Below are positions 1 through 7,621 of a stretch of 32,736 bases of DNA, in pieces. The position numbers were made by a program, and so were the translations under genes. The DNA is from an uncultured Bacteroidales bacterium (lineage in GTDB: Bacteria; Bacteroidota; Bacteroidia; Bacteroidales; Bacteroidaceae). The stretch is taken from the NCBI GenBank assembly GCA_902782245.1, contig CACZMI010000008.1:61450-94185 (forward strand). Direction: 5' to 3'. The notes under the pieces were generated by a model. It was not told the DNA's origin and did no database searches. It worked only from the letters and a program-made list of their open reading frames with translations. Every line of letters begins with the position of its first letter. Positions within the stretch are counted from its first letter, which is position 1.

Positions 1-572
1 TTTTTTTTTGAAAGCTGTGACTGCTTGCTGAAATACTCCTCAAGTGCGGCAACAATTACTTCGGGTTCCTGCATGCGGCCTTTGCCTACAAGCTGGCTGG
101 CAAGCTCACCGCTGGCGGGCTCAATGAATATGTTGCCGATAGATCTAAGAGTCTCAATGTTACGCTGCGTAACGGGATGGCCGTACATGTCCAGATCCAT
201 AGCAGGAGCCACGAATACCGGAGCCTTCATTGAGAAGTATGTGGTAATGAGCATATTGTCTGCCACTCCGCTGGCCATCTTGCCCAGCGTTGATGCGGTG
301 CAGGGAGCTATGAGCATGGCATCGGCCCACTGACCCAGATCCACGTGGCTGTTCCATGAGCCGTCGCGACGGTCAAAGAACTCGCTTACCACCGGCTTGC
401 GGGTAAGGGTGGAGAGAGTGAGCGGAGTTATAAACTCCTTTGCGGCGGGAGTCATCACAATCTGGACCTCGGCTCCTTTTTTAATGAGCAGACGTACCAG
501 GAATGCGGCCTTGTAGGCGGCTATGCTTCCGGTCACTCCCAGGACGATATGTTTACCGTTCAGAACTTCCAT
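1..572 (-). CDS. coaBC: CoaBC, N-terminal (flavoprotein decarboxylase) part, cut by window edge
   Basis: This gene encodes the bifunctional phosphopantothenoylcysteine decarboxylase / phosphopantothenate-cysteine ligase of coenzyme A synthesis. About 190 codons are visible and the reading frame is still open at base 1. The N-terminal flavin-binding motif GVTGSIAAYKAA (residues 12-23), the likely catalytic His in SWNSHVDLG (H76), the APCTASTLGKMA loop (about 89-100) and the PAMDLDMY segment (about 123-130) fit the HFCD/CoaC fold. The ligase half would lie outside the window. The ATG overlaps the stop of the upstream exonuclease gene (TAATG), so translation is probably coupled and the gene belongs to the dnaN operon. 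The last visible codons are a run of nine A (bases 1-9), a slippage-prone tract. Confidence 0.93.
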   Translation of the reverse strand, partial: MEVLNGKHIVLGVTGSIAAYKAAFLVRLLIKKGAEVQIVMTPAAKEFITPLTLSTLTRKPVVSEFFDRRDGSWNSHVDLGQWADAMLIAPCTASTLGKMASGVADNMLITTYFSMKAPVFVAPAMDLDMYGHPVTQRNIETLRSIGNIFIEPASGELASQLVGKGRMQEPEVIVAALEEYFSKQSQLSKK

Positions 573-1336
573 TATCTGGATTGCAGTTTTATTCTTGTAA
601 GTACCTGTTTGGTGTTGAGTGCAAAATCACCCTGCAGTATCCAGGAGTAGTATCCGGGATCACGCTTGAACACCTCTACAACAGGCATATCCTTGTATTT
701 TCCAAAATTGAATACCTCCTGACCCTTGTCATTCAGGACTATGCGGCCTGCAAAATCCACGTTGCGCGTGAACGATGAGAACTCTGAGAGGAATCCCATA
801 TCGTTCTTAAGGTCATCGGGATAGCGGTCCAGCTGGGCCATGAGCACCTCATATGTGGCGCGGGTATCACCGTCGGCGCTGTGGGCATCGGTCAAATCCT
901 TGCCGCAGTAGAACTTGTAGGCAGCCGTAAGGGTGCGCTGCTCCATCTTGTGGAATATAACCTGCACATCAATGAAACGGTGACGGCTCAGGTCTATGTC
1001 CACGCCTGCGCGCAGGAACTCCTCGGCCAGCAGGGGCACATCAAAACGGTTGGAGTTGAATCCGGCTATATCGCTGCCTTCAAAGTCACGTGCTATCTCC
1101 TAGGCGACCTCCTTGAAGGTAGGGCAGTCCTTTACGTCATCGTCATAGATGCCGTGTACGGCCGATGCCTGCTCGGGGATATGCATCTCGGGGTTGATAC
1201 GGCGGGTATGCATGTCCTCATTGCCGTTAGGTGAGACCTTGAGGTAAGAAATCTCTACTATGCGGTCCTGTACAGTGTTGGTGCCTGTGGTCTCCAGGTC
1301 AAAGAACACTACCGGTTTGTCAAGATTGAGTTTCAT
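572..1336 (-). pseudogene. DnaQ-like 3'-5' exonuclease, interrupted by in-frame TAG
   Basis: This is a DEDD-family 3'-5' exonuclease like the DnaQ epsilon proofreading domain; in Bacteroidales such a gene commonly lies between dnaN and coaBC. ExoI (FFDLETTGT, near residue 12) and the following segment are intact, but codon 79 (bases 1102-1100) is TAG. The same frame then continues without further stops through an ExoII-like segment (FNSNRFDVP) and ExoIII (AHSADGDTRAT) to TAA at 572, for 255 codons in all. A ribosome stopping at the TAG would make a 78-residue fragment without ExoII and ExoIII. A GTG at 1039 could start the rest but would lack ExoI. The most economical origin is one substitution from AAG, GAG or CAG. 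The start ATG overlaps the dnaN stop (TGATG). Sequence error remains possible. Confidence 0.88.
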
Positions 1337-2460
1337 CAGTCGTTAAGAACCATTGGCATGAGCAACATAAGCAGATTCTCGCCCTCGGCCTGCTCGGTGG
1401 GAACAATCACACCTGCACGTGAGGGATCGGCCAACTGGAGGGTAATCTCCTGGCTGGGTATGTTGTTGAGGATATCAATCAGGAAACCGGCCTTGAAACC
1501 TATGCTCATGTTGGTACCCTCATACTGGCATGCCAGGCTCTCCTTGGCGGATGTTGAGAAATCTATATCCTGGGCTGAGATATCAACCTTATCCTTCTCA
1601 ATGCGCAGTTTGATAAGACCGCTGCTGGCAGGTGAGAATACAGATACGCGACGCAGAGCCGTAACCAGTGTCTGACGGTCTATTATAAGGTGATGAGGGT
1701 TGTTCTGCGGGATAACCGATCCGTAGTTGGGGTAACGGCCGTCAATGAGGCGGCATACCATACGGAACTCGGGCAGTGAGAAGCGTGCTATACGGCTGTC
1801 AAACTCTATGGTGATAGTCTCAGCCTCCTTGCTTATGAGCGAGCGGAAGAGTGATGCCGGCTTCTTGGGCAGTATGAATGATGACTTGCCGTCGGCCTTG
1901 ACGTTGCTGTTGCGGTTGCAAACCAGCTTGTGGCCGTCGGAGGCAACGAATGTGGCGCCCTCCTCGTTGATGTCAAAGTAGATACCGTTCATTACGGGAC
2001 GGAGCTCGTCATCGGCCGTAGCGAAAATGGTGCGTGCCAGACCGTCTGACAGGACCTGGGCCGATATCTCCAGACTTACAGAGCCCTCCTGAAGGACTGC
2101 GGGGGTGGGGTATTCATCGGCGTTCTGGCCTACCAGTTGGTACTCACCGTTCTGATATTTCACAGTAACCTCATAACTGCTGTCATTTACGATAAACTTG
2201 AGCGGCTGCTCGGGAATCTCCTTGAGTGCGTCCAGAAGAGTCTTGGCGGGAAGGGCAATCTGGCCGTCCTTGTCTGACTCTACTATATCTACGACAGTCT
2301 CCAGTGTGGTGTCGTTGTCGGCAGCGGTTGCGGTCAGTTTTCCGCCTTCAATGCGGAACAGGAAATCCTCAAGAATAGGGTAGATAGCCTTAGGGTTAAT
2401 AACGCGGCTGATAGCCTGCAGACGGCTTGAAAGAGCCTGGCTTGATACTGTGAAATTCAT
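1336..2460 (-). CDS. dnaN: DNA polymerase III beta sliding clamp
   Basis: The 374-residue product matches the usual clamp length and starts MNFTVSSQALSSRLQAISRV, a typical beta-clamp N-terminus. Clamp signatures are spread over three domains, including the GLARTIFATADDELRPVMNG segment in domain II and FSLPEFRMVCRLIDGRYPNY further on. The C-terminal end, LLMLLMPMVLND, carries the conserved MPM motif that lines the client peptide-binding pocket. The ring tethers polymerase III and other repair proteins to DNA. It is the first gene of a tightly overlapping minus-strand operon with the exonuclease and coaBC. A good -7 box lies about 40 bases upstream. Confidence 0.97.
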   Translation of the reverse strand: MNFTVSSQALSSRLQAISRVINPKAIYPILEDFLFRIEGGKLTATAADNDTTLETVVDIVESDKDGQIALPAKTLLDALKEIPEQPLKFIVNDSSYEVTVKYQNGEYQLVGQNADEYPTPAVLQEGSVSLEISAQVLSDGLARTIFATADDELRPVMNGIYFDINEEGATFVASDGHKLVCNRNSNVKADGKSSFILPKKPASLFRSLISKEAETITIEFDSRIARFSLPEFRMVCRLIDGRYPNYGSVIPQNNPHHLIIDRQTLVTALRRVSVFSPASSGLIKLRIEKDKVDISAQDIDFSTSAKESLACQYEGTNMSIGFKAGFLIDILNNIPSQEITLQLADPSRAGVIVPTEQAEGENLLMLLMPMVLND

Positions 2461-2499
2461 ATATATTCCTTTTTGTTTTTATGCGGTTTGTGCGTCTCA

Positions 2500-2507
2500 C
2501 AAAGATA
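2500..2507 (-). promoter_or_regulatory. -7 box of the dnaN operon promoter
   Basis: On the minus strand this reads TATCTTTG, a full match to the Bacteroidetes -7 consensus TAnnTTTG, and would give a leader of roughly 30-35 bases for dnaN. No clear TTTG is seen at the -33 position, only a T-rich stretch. The DUF3127 gene diverges from here; its best candidate box, TAAATTCG at 2574-2581, has one mismatch. Confidence 0.55.
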
Positions 2508-2609
2508 GGGAAAAGTAATGGTAATGTGGAAAAAATAGAGTGGAAAAATATGGGACTCAAAAGGGAAATGTCTTAAATTCGCGCAAAACATTTAAACACA
2601 TCAGGAATA

Positions 2610-2999
2610 ATGGACATTACAGGTAAAATTATCGCAGTCCTTGAGCCCCGTTCAGGCGTGGCCAAGGCATCAGGCAATCCTTGGAAAATACAGGAGTATG
2701 TATTGGAGACTATCGGCGAGCAGTTCCCCAAGAAGATGATGTTCAGCATCTTCGGTGAGGACAAGATACAGCAGGCCGCCATCAACATAGGTGATGAGGT
2801 AGTAGTAAGTTTTGACATCAACGCCCGTGAGTTCAACGGCCGCTGGTACAACGATATCCGTGCATGGCGTGTAAGCCACGACGTGAACAACGGCGCGGCT
2901 CCTGCAGCCCAGCCCTACGCTCCCGCCGGCGCAGCTCCCGCTACTGCCGCACCGGATCCCTTCGCACCAAGTAACGAGAAGGATGACTTACCATTCTAA
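2610..2999 (+). CDS. DUF3127 protein, SSB-like small protein
   Basis: The 129-residue product matches the DUF3127 family of Bacteroidetes. Residues 1-90 form the conserved domain (starts MDITGKIIAVLEPRSG; contains NAREFNGRWYNDIRAWRV). A linker rich in Ala and Pro (about 93-118) follows, and the protein ends NEKDDLPF. That arrangement of compact domain, flexible linker and acidic DD-x-P-F tip copies single-strand DNA-binding protein (SSB), whose tip recruits repair and replication proteins. A nucleic-acid-binding role is therefore my inference, supported by its position divergent from dnaN and followed by rho. It is a single gene closed by a strong terminator. Confidence 0.85.
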   Translation: MDITGKIIAVLEPRSGVAKASGNPWKIQEYVLETIGEQFPKKMMFSIFGEDKIQQAAINIGDEVVVSFDINAREFNGRWYNDIRAWRVSHDVNNGAAPAAQPYAPAGAAPATAAPDPFAPSNEKDDLPF

Positions 3000-3001
3000 A
3001 T

Positions 3002-3034
3002 AAAAAATCCCGCTCGGTTTGAGCGGGATTTTTT
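3002..3034. terminator. Bidirectional intrinsic terminator between DUF3127 gene and rho
   Basis: A perfect 14-bp stem (AAAAAATCCCGCTC at 3002-3015 paired with 3021-3034) encloses the loop GGTTT. The GC-rich core is flanked by A on one side and T on the other, so it reads as a terminator in both directions. It begins two bases after the DUF3127 stop and ends six bases before the rho stop. Confidence 0.95.
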
Positions 3035-3039
3035 ATTTA

Positions 3040-5004
3040 TCAGGAATTCATGCTGGCCAGGAACTCGGCGTTGTCTTGGGTGTTCTCAAGACGGTCCTTG
3101 ACAAACTCCATGGCCTCGATGGGATTCATGTCGCTCAGGTACTTGCGCAGTATCCACATGCGGTCCAGGGTGGTCTGGTCAAGCAGCAGGTCGTCGCGGC
3201 GTGTGCTTGATGCTACGATGTTTACAGCGGGGAAGATACGCTTGTTGCTCAGGTTGCGGTCCAGCTGGAGCTCCATGTTACCTGTACCCTTGAACTCCTC
3301 AAAGATCACCTCATCCATCTTGGAGCCGGTATCGATAAGGGCGGTTGCCACGATTGTGAGCGAGCCTCCGTTCTCAATGTTACGTGCGGCACCAAAGAAA
3401 CGCTTGGGCTTGTGCAGTGCGTTGGCATCGACACCACCGGAGAGAACCTTACCGGATGCAGGTGCTACGGTGTTGTAGGCGCGTGCCAGACGGGTTATTG
3501 AATCAAGGAATATCACTACATCATGTCCGCACTCAACCATGCGCTTGGCCTTCTCAATTACGATGCTGGCAATCTTCACGTGATGCTCGGCGGGCTCATC
3601 AAAGGTTGATGCAATGACCTCGGCCTTTACGCTGCGGGCCATATCGGTAACCTCCTCAGGGCGCTCGTCGATGAGCAGCATTATCATGTATGCCTCAGGA
3701 TGGTTTGCGGCAATTGAGTTTGCTATATCCTTGAGCAGTATGGTCTTACCGGTCTTGGGTTGGGCCACAATCAGGGCGCGCTGTCCCTTACCTATGGGTG
3801 CGAACATATCAACCACGCGGGCCGACAGGTTGTCGTTCTTGCCATTGCACAGGGTGAACTTTTCATCCGGGAACAACGGGGTAAGATGTTCAAACGGAAC
3901 TCGGTCACGTGCAACAGAGGGCTCCAGACCGTTTATGCGGAACACCTTTACCAGCGGGAAGTACTTTTCACCTTCACGCGGCGGACGGATGACACCTTCC
4001 ACGACATCGCCGGTCTTAAGGCCGAACAGCTTGATCTGTGACTGTGATACGTATATGTCATCGGGTGATGCCAGGTAGTTGTAGTCCGATGAACGCAGGA
4101 ATCCGTAGTTATCGGGCATGATCTCCAGTACGCCCTCACCGCGGAGCACGTCACCGAAATCGTACATACGCTCCTCCTGACGGCGGTTCTGGTTGGGCTG
4201 ATTGTTCTGGTTCTGCTGACGCTGATTGTTCTGGTTGTTCTGATTTTGCTGACGCTGCTGGAACTGCTCCTGACGGGGCTGCTCCTGCTGTGGCTCCTGA
4301 ACAGGTGCCTGTGCGGGCTGCTCCGTCTGAGCTGCGGGCTCGGCTACCTGACGTACGGGCTCCTCTTCCTGCTCGTAAGCGTCAGTTACGGGCTGTGATA
4401 CTATATCATCGTCAATCTCGGGCAGGGGTACCTCAACCTGCTGCTTGCGGGGACGGCCACGACGCTTGGATGCGGCGGACTGCTGAGCGGGCTGGGGGAG
4501 TTCCTCTTTCTGAGCGGGCTCACTTGCAGCGATTACAGGCTGCTCCTGGACGGGCTCCTGTACGGGCTGCTGCTGAGCTGCTTCCTGCTCGGGTGCTTTT
4601 TCCTTATTATTATTGTTGTTCTGACGGCCGCGCTTTTTCTTGCCCTGTGCTGCAGGCTGCTGTGCAGCTTCCTGCTGGGGCTTCTCATCGGCTGCGGCCT
4701 GAGGCTTATCGGCCTCCTTTACCTCTTTTGCCTGAGGCTTGGGAGCGTTCTGTTTCTTCACTACAGATTTTGCCTTGCCGTTCTCATCGGCGGTATAGAC
4801 TTTCTCGGAGTCGCTCTTGCGGGTTACCTTCTTGCGGTCGCGGCGCTCCTTTTCGGGCTTGTTCTTGGCGGCTGATATAGCCTGCTCATCCAGAATGTCA
4901 TAAACCAACTGGTTCTTGTCATCCTTTGCCTTGATGCCCATCTCTTTTGCAATGGCCTGGAGCTCGTCCAGACTCTTGCTCTTTAATTGCAGTATGTCAA
5001 ACAT
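3040..5004 (-). CDS. rho: Transcription termination factor Rho with long disordered insert
   Basis: Rho is a hexameric RNA-dependent ATPase that ends transcription. I take the ATG giving [15 protein letters not shown] as the start (654 aa); an in-frame codon 12 residues upstream looks unlikely. Order: Rho-N helical domain (about 1-40), a 235-residue low-complexity region (about 45-280) rich in Gln, Asn, Glu, Pro and Ala, cold-shock RNA-binding domain (about 285-360), ATPase domain. Visible motifs are the P-loop AQPKTGKT (about 414-421), Walker [17 protein letters not shown] (about 496-511), Q-loop [14 protein letters not shown] and R-loop [20 protein letters not shown]. coli Rho is about 420 aa, so the difference is the insert, which contains an AT-hook-like KRRGRPRK (about 180-187). 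A similar insert in Bacteroides Rho is reported to drive phase separation. Confidence 0.97.
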   Translation of the reverse strand: MFDILQLKSKSLDELQAIAKEMGIKAKDDKNQLVYDILDEQAISAAKNKPEKERRDRKKVTRKSDSEKVYTADENGKAKSVVKKQNAPKPQAKEVKEADKPQAAADEKPQQEAAQQPAAQGKKKRGRQNNNNNKEKAPEQEAAQQQPVQEPVQEQPVIAASEPAQKEELPQPAQQSAASKRRGRPRKQQVEVPLPEIDDDIVSQPVTDAYEQEEEPVRQVAEPAAQTEQPAQAPVQEPQQEQPRQEQFQQRQQNQNNQNNQRQQNQNNQPNQNRRQEERMYDFGDVLRGEGVLEIMPDNYGFLRSSDYNYLASPDDIYVSQSQIKLFGLKTGDVVEGVIRPPREGEKYFPLVKVFRINGLEPSVARDRVPFEHLTPLFPDEKFTLCNGKNDNLSARVVDMFAPIGKGQRALIVAQPKTGKTILLKDIANSIAANHPEAYMIMLLIDERPEEVTDMARSVKAEVIASTFDEPAEHHVKIASIVIEKAKRMVECGHDVVIFLDSITRLARAYNTVAPASGKVLSGGVDANALHKPKRFFGAARNIENGGSLTIVATALIDTGSKMDEVIFEEFKGTGNMELQLDRNLSNKRIFPAVNIVASSTRRDDLLLDQTTLDRMWILRKYLSDMNPIEAMEFVKDRLENTQDNAEFLASMNS

Positions 5005-5144
5005 TGTTTTTATCGGACCTTGGCAATATCCGTGGCACAAGGAAGGCGCACTGATACTACGTAAGGTATACGGTTAATGAAAAATCGGATTGATTTGCCG
5101 CTACCGGAGTTCCTCGATTAGGACTGTATCGCGGCTTACGGGTG

Positions 5145-5152
5145 CAAAGATA
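5145..5152 (-). promoter_or_regulatory. Candidate -7 box for rho
   Basis: The minus strand reads TATCTTTG here, matching TAnnTTTG. Transcription from it would give rho an untranslated leader of about 135 bases, long enough for autoregulation, as known for rho in other bacteria. No good -33 element is visible. The first 140-bp repeat starts 50 bases further upstream. Bases 5005-5144 hold nothing else that I recognise. Confidence 0.4.
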
Positions 5153-5202
5153 CTGCAAAAATCCGATTTGGTGCGCTCTCACGGCGATTTTTTTGCTTTC
5201 CC

Positions 5203-5342
5203 GCCAAAGTGTCCCACAACGAACCGCTTCCTGGGCGCTGTGGGGCCGATGAGTGTGTTACACACCCCCTGTATGAACGTGTGTCCCACAACCACCCGCG
5301 TGAGAACGTATTCTGAGCGGGGTGGTTGTGGGACACTTTGGC
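5203..5342. repeat. 140-bp palindromic repeat, copy 1
   Basis: The element is bounded by the 16-bp inverted repeat GCCAAAGTGTCCCACA / TGTGGGACACTTTGGC, in this copy extended to a perfect 19 bp (5202-5220 with 5325-5343). It contains a strong hairpin in its right half: GTGTCCCACAACCACCCGC at 5281-5299... pairs with the closing arm, with one extra G. The left internal arm is decayed here (GTGTGTTACACA instead of GCGTGGGACACA). It lies between the promoter side of rho and the 3' end of the anti-sigma-like gene. Copy 1 is closest to copy 2. No target-site duplication is evident. Confidence 0.93.
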
Positions 5343-5361
5343 GAAAGGACAGGGATCGTTC

Positions 5362-5688
5362 TCAGAACGAGGTAATGAGCAGGGATAGGTTGACATCATT
5401 TTGAGCAATGCTGCGGCAGGTGTCGGCATAGTTGAAGGCGGTATTGCCATTGTTGCCGATGCTGCCTAACTTAGGCATTGCTATTCCGATGACAACGCCG
5501 GCAAGCATTGCGGCTACCGCAATCCATGAAGGTATGCGGCGGTGCAGCATTCCGGGCTCGCTGTCTGTGATGTCCAGCTGCGGCAGTGTCATACTGCGGT
5601 TCTGGGCATCGGCATTTGATTTGATCCGAGCAATCAGCTCCCTATTCTCTTTCTCAAGTTCAGTAAGTTTATCCATATCTTTATTCAT
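5362..5688 (-). CDS. Small one-TM protein, probable anti-sigma partner
   Basis: This 108-residue protein has a charged, coiled-coil-like N-terminus (TELEKENRELIARIKSNADAQ, about 8-27) and one membrane helix (WIAVAAMLAGVVIGIAMP, about 55-72). It overlaps the upstream ECF sigma gene by 8 bp. That position and architecture are typical of membrane anti-sigma factors, with the cytoplasmic N-terminus binding the sigma factor. I see no ASD zinc motif (HxxxCxxC) and do not recognise the family, so the role is inferred from context. The short C-terminus (about 35 residues) would lie outside the membrane. Confidence 0.75.
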   Translation of the reverse strand: MNKDMDKLTELEKENRELIARIKSNADAQNRSMTLPQLDITDSEPGMLHRRIPSWIAVAAMLAGVVIGIAMPKLGSIGNNGNTAFNYADTCRSIAQNDVNLSLLITSF

Positions 5689-6205
5689 TGATTTTACAAT
5701 AGTTACGCACCTCTGTCAGCGCTGTGAACAGACGTGATTTTACTGTGCCCTCAGGTATGTTGCATACACGGGCAATCTCTGTCAGAGGCAGTTCCTCCTC
5801 ATATCTTAATAGAAACACCACCTTTTGCGGTTCGGGAAGACGGCCGATGGCATCACTGAGGATACGGTCCCGCTGTTCCTGTTCCAGATGGTCGGTGTCT
5901 GTTACGGGTTCATCCTTCGGGGCGTTTTCCACATACTCCATTACAGTCATGCGGCGGCGATACTCATTTTTGAGCATATTGTACGCTATGGAGAACATCC
6001 AGGTGTGGAACGGCCTTCCGGAATCGTAGCTTTCTCTGGATGCCCACAGCCGCAGAAACAGGTCCTGAGTCAGGTCTCGGGCCAATTCGCGGTCAAAGCC
6101 GGTCATCCTGAGGAAGAAACCTTGGGCACGCGGGCCGTGCTCAAGGTAGAGGGTTCGGAACGTTTCAGCGGTCAATCTCATCGTTGTAGCGTTTACGTTC
6201 ATCAT
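5681..6205 (-). CDS. ECF-type RNA polymerase sigma factor
   Basis: The product (about 174 aa) is a group 4 sigma-70. Region 2 includes ELARDLTQDLFLRLWASRE and FHTWMFSIAYNMLKNEYRRR, where the -10 element is melted. Region 4 includes LPEPQKVVFLLRYEEELPL and the helix-turn-helix TEIARVCNIPEGTVKSRLFTAL, which reads the -35 element. It overlaps the secreted-protein gene upstream by 41 bp if the first ATG is used. The ATG at 6181 (MRLTAETFRTLY) would cut the overlap to 17 bp and is an equally fair start. The overlaps with both neighbours imply one coupled transcript: secreted protein, sigma factor, anti-sigma-like protein. Confidence 0.93.
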   Translation of the reverse strand: MMNVNATTMRLTAETFRTLYLEHGPRAQGFFLRMTGFDRELARDLTQDLFLRLWASRESYDSGRPFHTWMFSIAYNMLKNEYRRRMTVMEYVENAPKDEPVTDTDHLEQEQRDRILSDAIGRLPEPQKVVFLLRYEEELPLTEIARVCNIPEGTVKSRLFTALTEVRNYCKINE

Positions 6206-7358
6206 CGGTTATGTTCTCCGTGCGGGCTACAACGCGTTTCATCAGTCCGTACAGCCTGCGCATCTGGCGTTTTTCACCATTCTCCTTGTAGAAATCCAGC
6301 AGAGATTTGAAACATGGAATATAGTTGAGATTGAGCTTGTAGGCCGATGCCTCGTATGTCTCAGGGGTGAATGTCTCGTACAGATAATCAGTGAGATATA
6401 TCTCCTCAAAATTCCTGCGTTTTACTGATAGGTTGTCATAGCGCCTGGGACTGTATTTATAGACCAGACCTTCAGAGTAAAGCTTGTCCGTGAAAGGCAG
6501 GTGATCCATCAGGGTAGAGAAGTAAATGGGGCGTCCGGTCTCACGGGCTACTGTGAGGTAGAGATTCTCCTCCCAGGTCCTGAGCCCCTGCTCGGTCCAG
6601 TCTGTAGGGCCTTCTATCTGGCTGATTCCCAGCTGGCTGCATATGTTATTGAGATATTCGGGCGAATAGAGAAGTCCTACACATATCACAGTGCGGTCTG
6701 TGAACAGGTCCTTTCCGTACTGTACCATCAGAGACGAGAATGTGGGAGTATCGCCATTTACAAATATGATGCCGTTTTGCTCCATTCCAGCCAACTGGTT
6801 ATAAGCATAGGAGAGCAGGCTGTAGGAATATTCTCCGGTATTATACCATCTCTTAAGGATATCGGCCATCAGGTCAATCTTGCCATTGTTTAACAGATAG
6901 ACCACGTAATCCTTATACATATATGCGTTGTCCGGGCGCATCCTGATGGCTTTCTCCATGTTGTCCGCCTGATTCTCAGACTCTTTGAGCCACATATTGC
7001 AGTAGTAGTCCAGGCAATAGCGGGCGTAGCTGTCGGGACGTTCCTTGCGGACTTTTGCGGCAATTGCTGCGAGCGGGGCATCATCAAAATCAAAGCTTTC
7101 ATCCTCACTCTCAAACATCAGTTTGTATCGGGTGGCGTGAAACCAGTTTATCCACGCATCATCATCAGAGGGTGTCAGTGTGACCTGGGCTTCCCACAGT
7201 CGGGCCTGGCTTGCATACCACCCGGCATCATGCCTGGTCTTGACAAATGATACAATCTGTTCGGGCTTGTTTGCGGTTTGGGTCTTATCGGTTGCTGCGT
7301 ATGCATCGGCCATTAAAAAGGCAGCCAGCATTATCATTGAAAACACTTTTCTGTTCAT
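6165..7358 (-). CDS. Secreted protein of unknown function in an ECF sigma operon
   Basis: A 397-residue protein with a signal peptide (MNRKVFSMIMLAAFLMADAYA, cut near 21-22). The mature part looks mostly helical with TPR-like stretches (WYASQARLWEAQVTLTPSDD; MEKAIRMRPDNAYMYKDYVV). A central region containing GIIFVNGDTPTFSSL and a Cys-poor C-terminal helical part follow. The NGD motif recalls soluble domains of DUF2723-type membrane proteins, but I do not rely on that. No catalytic motif is recognised. It is the first gene of the sigma/anti-sigma operon, so it may sense or carry out the envelope response that this sigma factor controls; that is inference. Confidence 0.8.
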   Translation of the reverse strand: MNRKVFSMIMLAAFLMADAYAATDKTQTANKPEQIVSFVKTRHDAGWYASQARLWEAQVTLTPSDDDAWINWFHATRYKLMFESEDESFDFDDAPLAAIAAKVRKERPDSYARYCLDYYCNMWLKESENQADNMEKAIRMRPDNAYMYKDYVVYLLNNGKIDLMADILKRWYNTGEYSYSLLSYAYNQLAGMEQNGIIFVNGDTPTFSSLMVQYGKDLFTDRTVICVGLLYSPEYLNNICSQLGISQIEGPTDWTEQGLRTWEENLYLTVARETGRPIYFSTLMDHLPFTDKLYSEGLVYKYSPRRYDNLSVKRRNFEEIYLTDYLYETFTPETYEASAYKLNLNYIPCFKSLLDFYKENGEKRQMRRLYGLMKRVVARTENITDDERKRYNDEIDR

Positions 7359-7454
7359 ATTAGTTTGATTGATATGTTACACTTTTTCTTGAAGCGCTTC
7401 ATCTGTGCATACACGTAACGGCGGAAAAGGTTCGGCAAAGATGTGACTTTTTTT

Positions 7455-7594
7455 GCCAAAGTGTCCCACAGCGAACCGCTTTCTGGGTGCTGTGGGGCCG
7501 ATGAGCGTGGGACACAACCCCTGTATGAACGTGTGTCCCACAGCCACCCGCGAGAGAACGTATTCTGAGCGGGGTGCGTGTGGGACACTTTGGC
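7455..7594. repeat. 140-bp palindromic repeat, copy 2
   Basis: Same length, boundaries and orientation as copy 1, and its nearest relative. All four GTGTCCCAC-type arms are intact here: 7461-7470 forward, GTGGGACACA near 7508-7517 reverse, GTGTGTCCCAC near 7531-7541 forward, and the closing arm. It lies between two divergent genes (the secreted-protein gene and the DUF3667-like gene), with a T-run on its left. The remaining intergenic bases (7359-7454 and 7595-7621) hold no gene. Confidence 0.93.
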
Positions 7595-7604
7595 GGAAAA
7601 TGAG

Positions 7605-7612
7605 TAATTTTG
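7605..7612 (+). promoter_or_regulatory. Candidate -7 box for the DUF3667-like gene
   Basis: TAATTTTG matches TAnnTTTG and sits 11 bases after the right end of repeat copy 2 and only 9 bases before the ATG at 7622, so the leader would be almost absent. The -33 region would fall inside the repeat's terminal arm, with no good TTTG at correct spacing. It may be fortuitous. Confidence 0.3.
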
Positions 7613-7621
7613 CTGCCGGTT

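Noticed and set aside
1100-1102. TAG recoded as glutamine, as in some gut phages
   Set aside because: eda and the ABC ATPase end normally at TAG and nothing phage-like surrounds the gene.
4290-4880. 196-codon open frame opposite the rho insert
   Set aside because: It is the antisense of the Gln/Glu-rich codons of rho and gives an Arg/Ala/Leu-rich string without family features.
5136-5450. Conserved-looking peptides across the 140-bp repeats (similar translations in several copies)
   Set aside because: The similarity follows from the DNA repeat itself; starts differ, the element length is not a multiple of three, and frames run into unrelated flanks.
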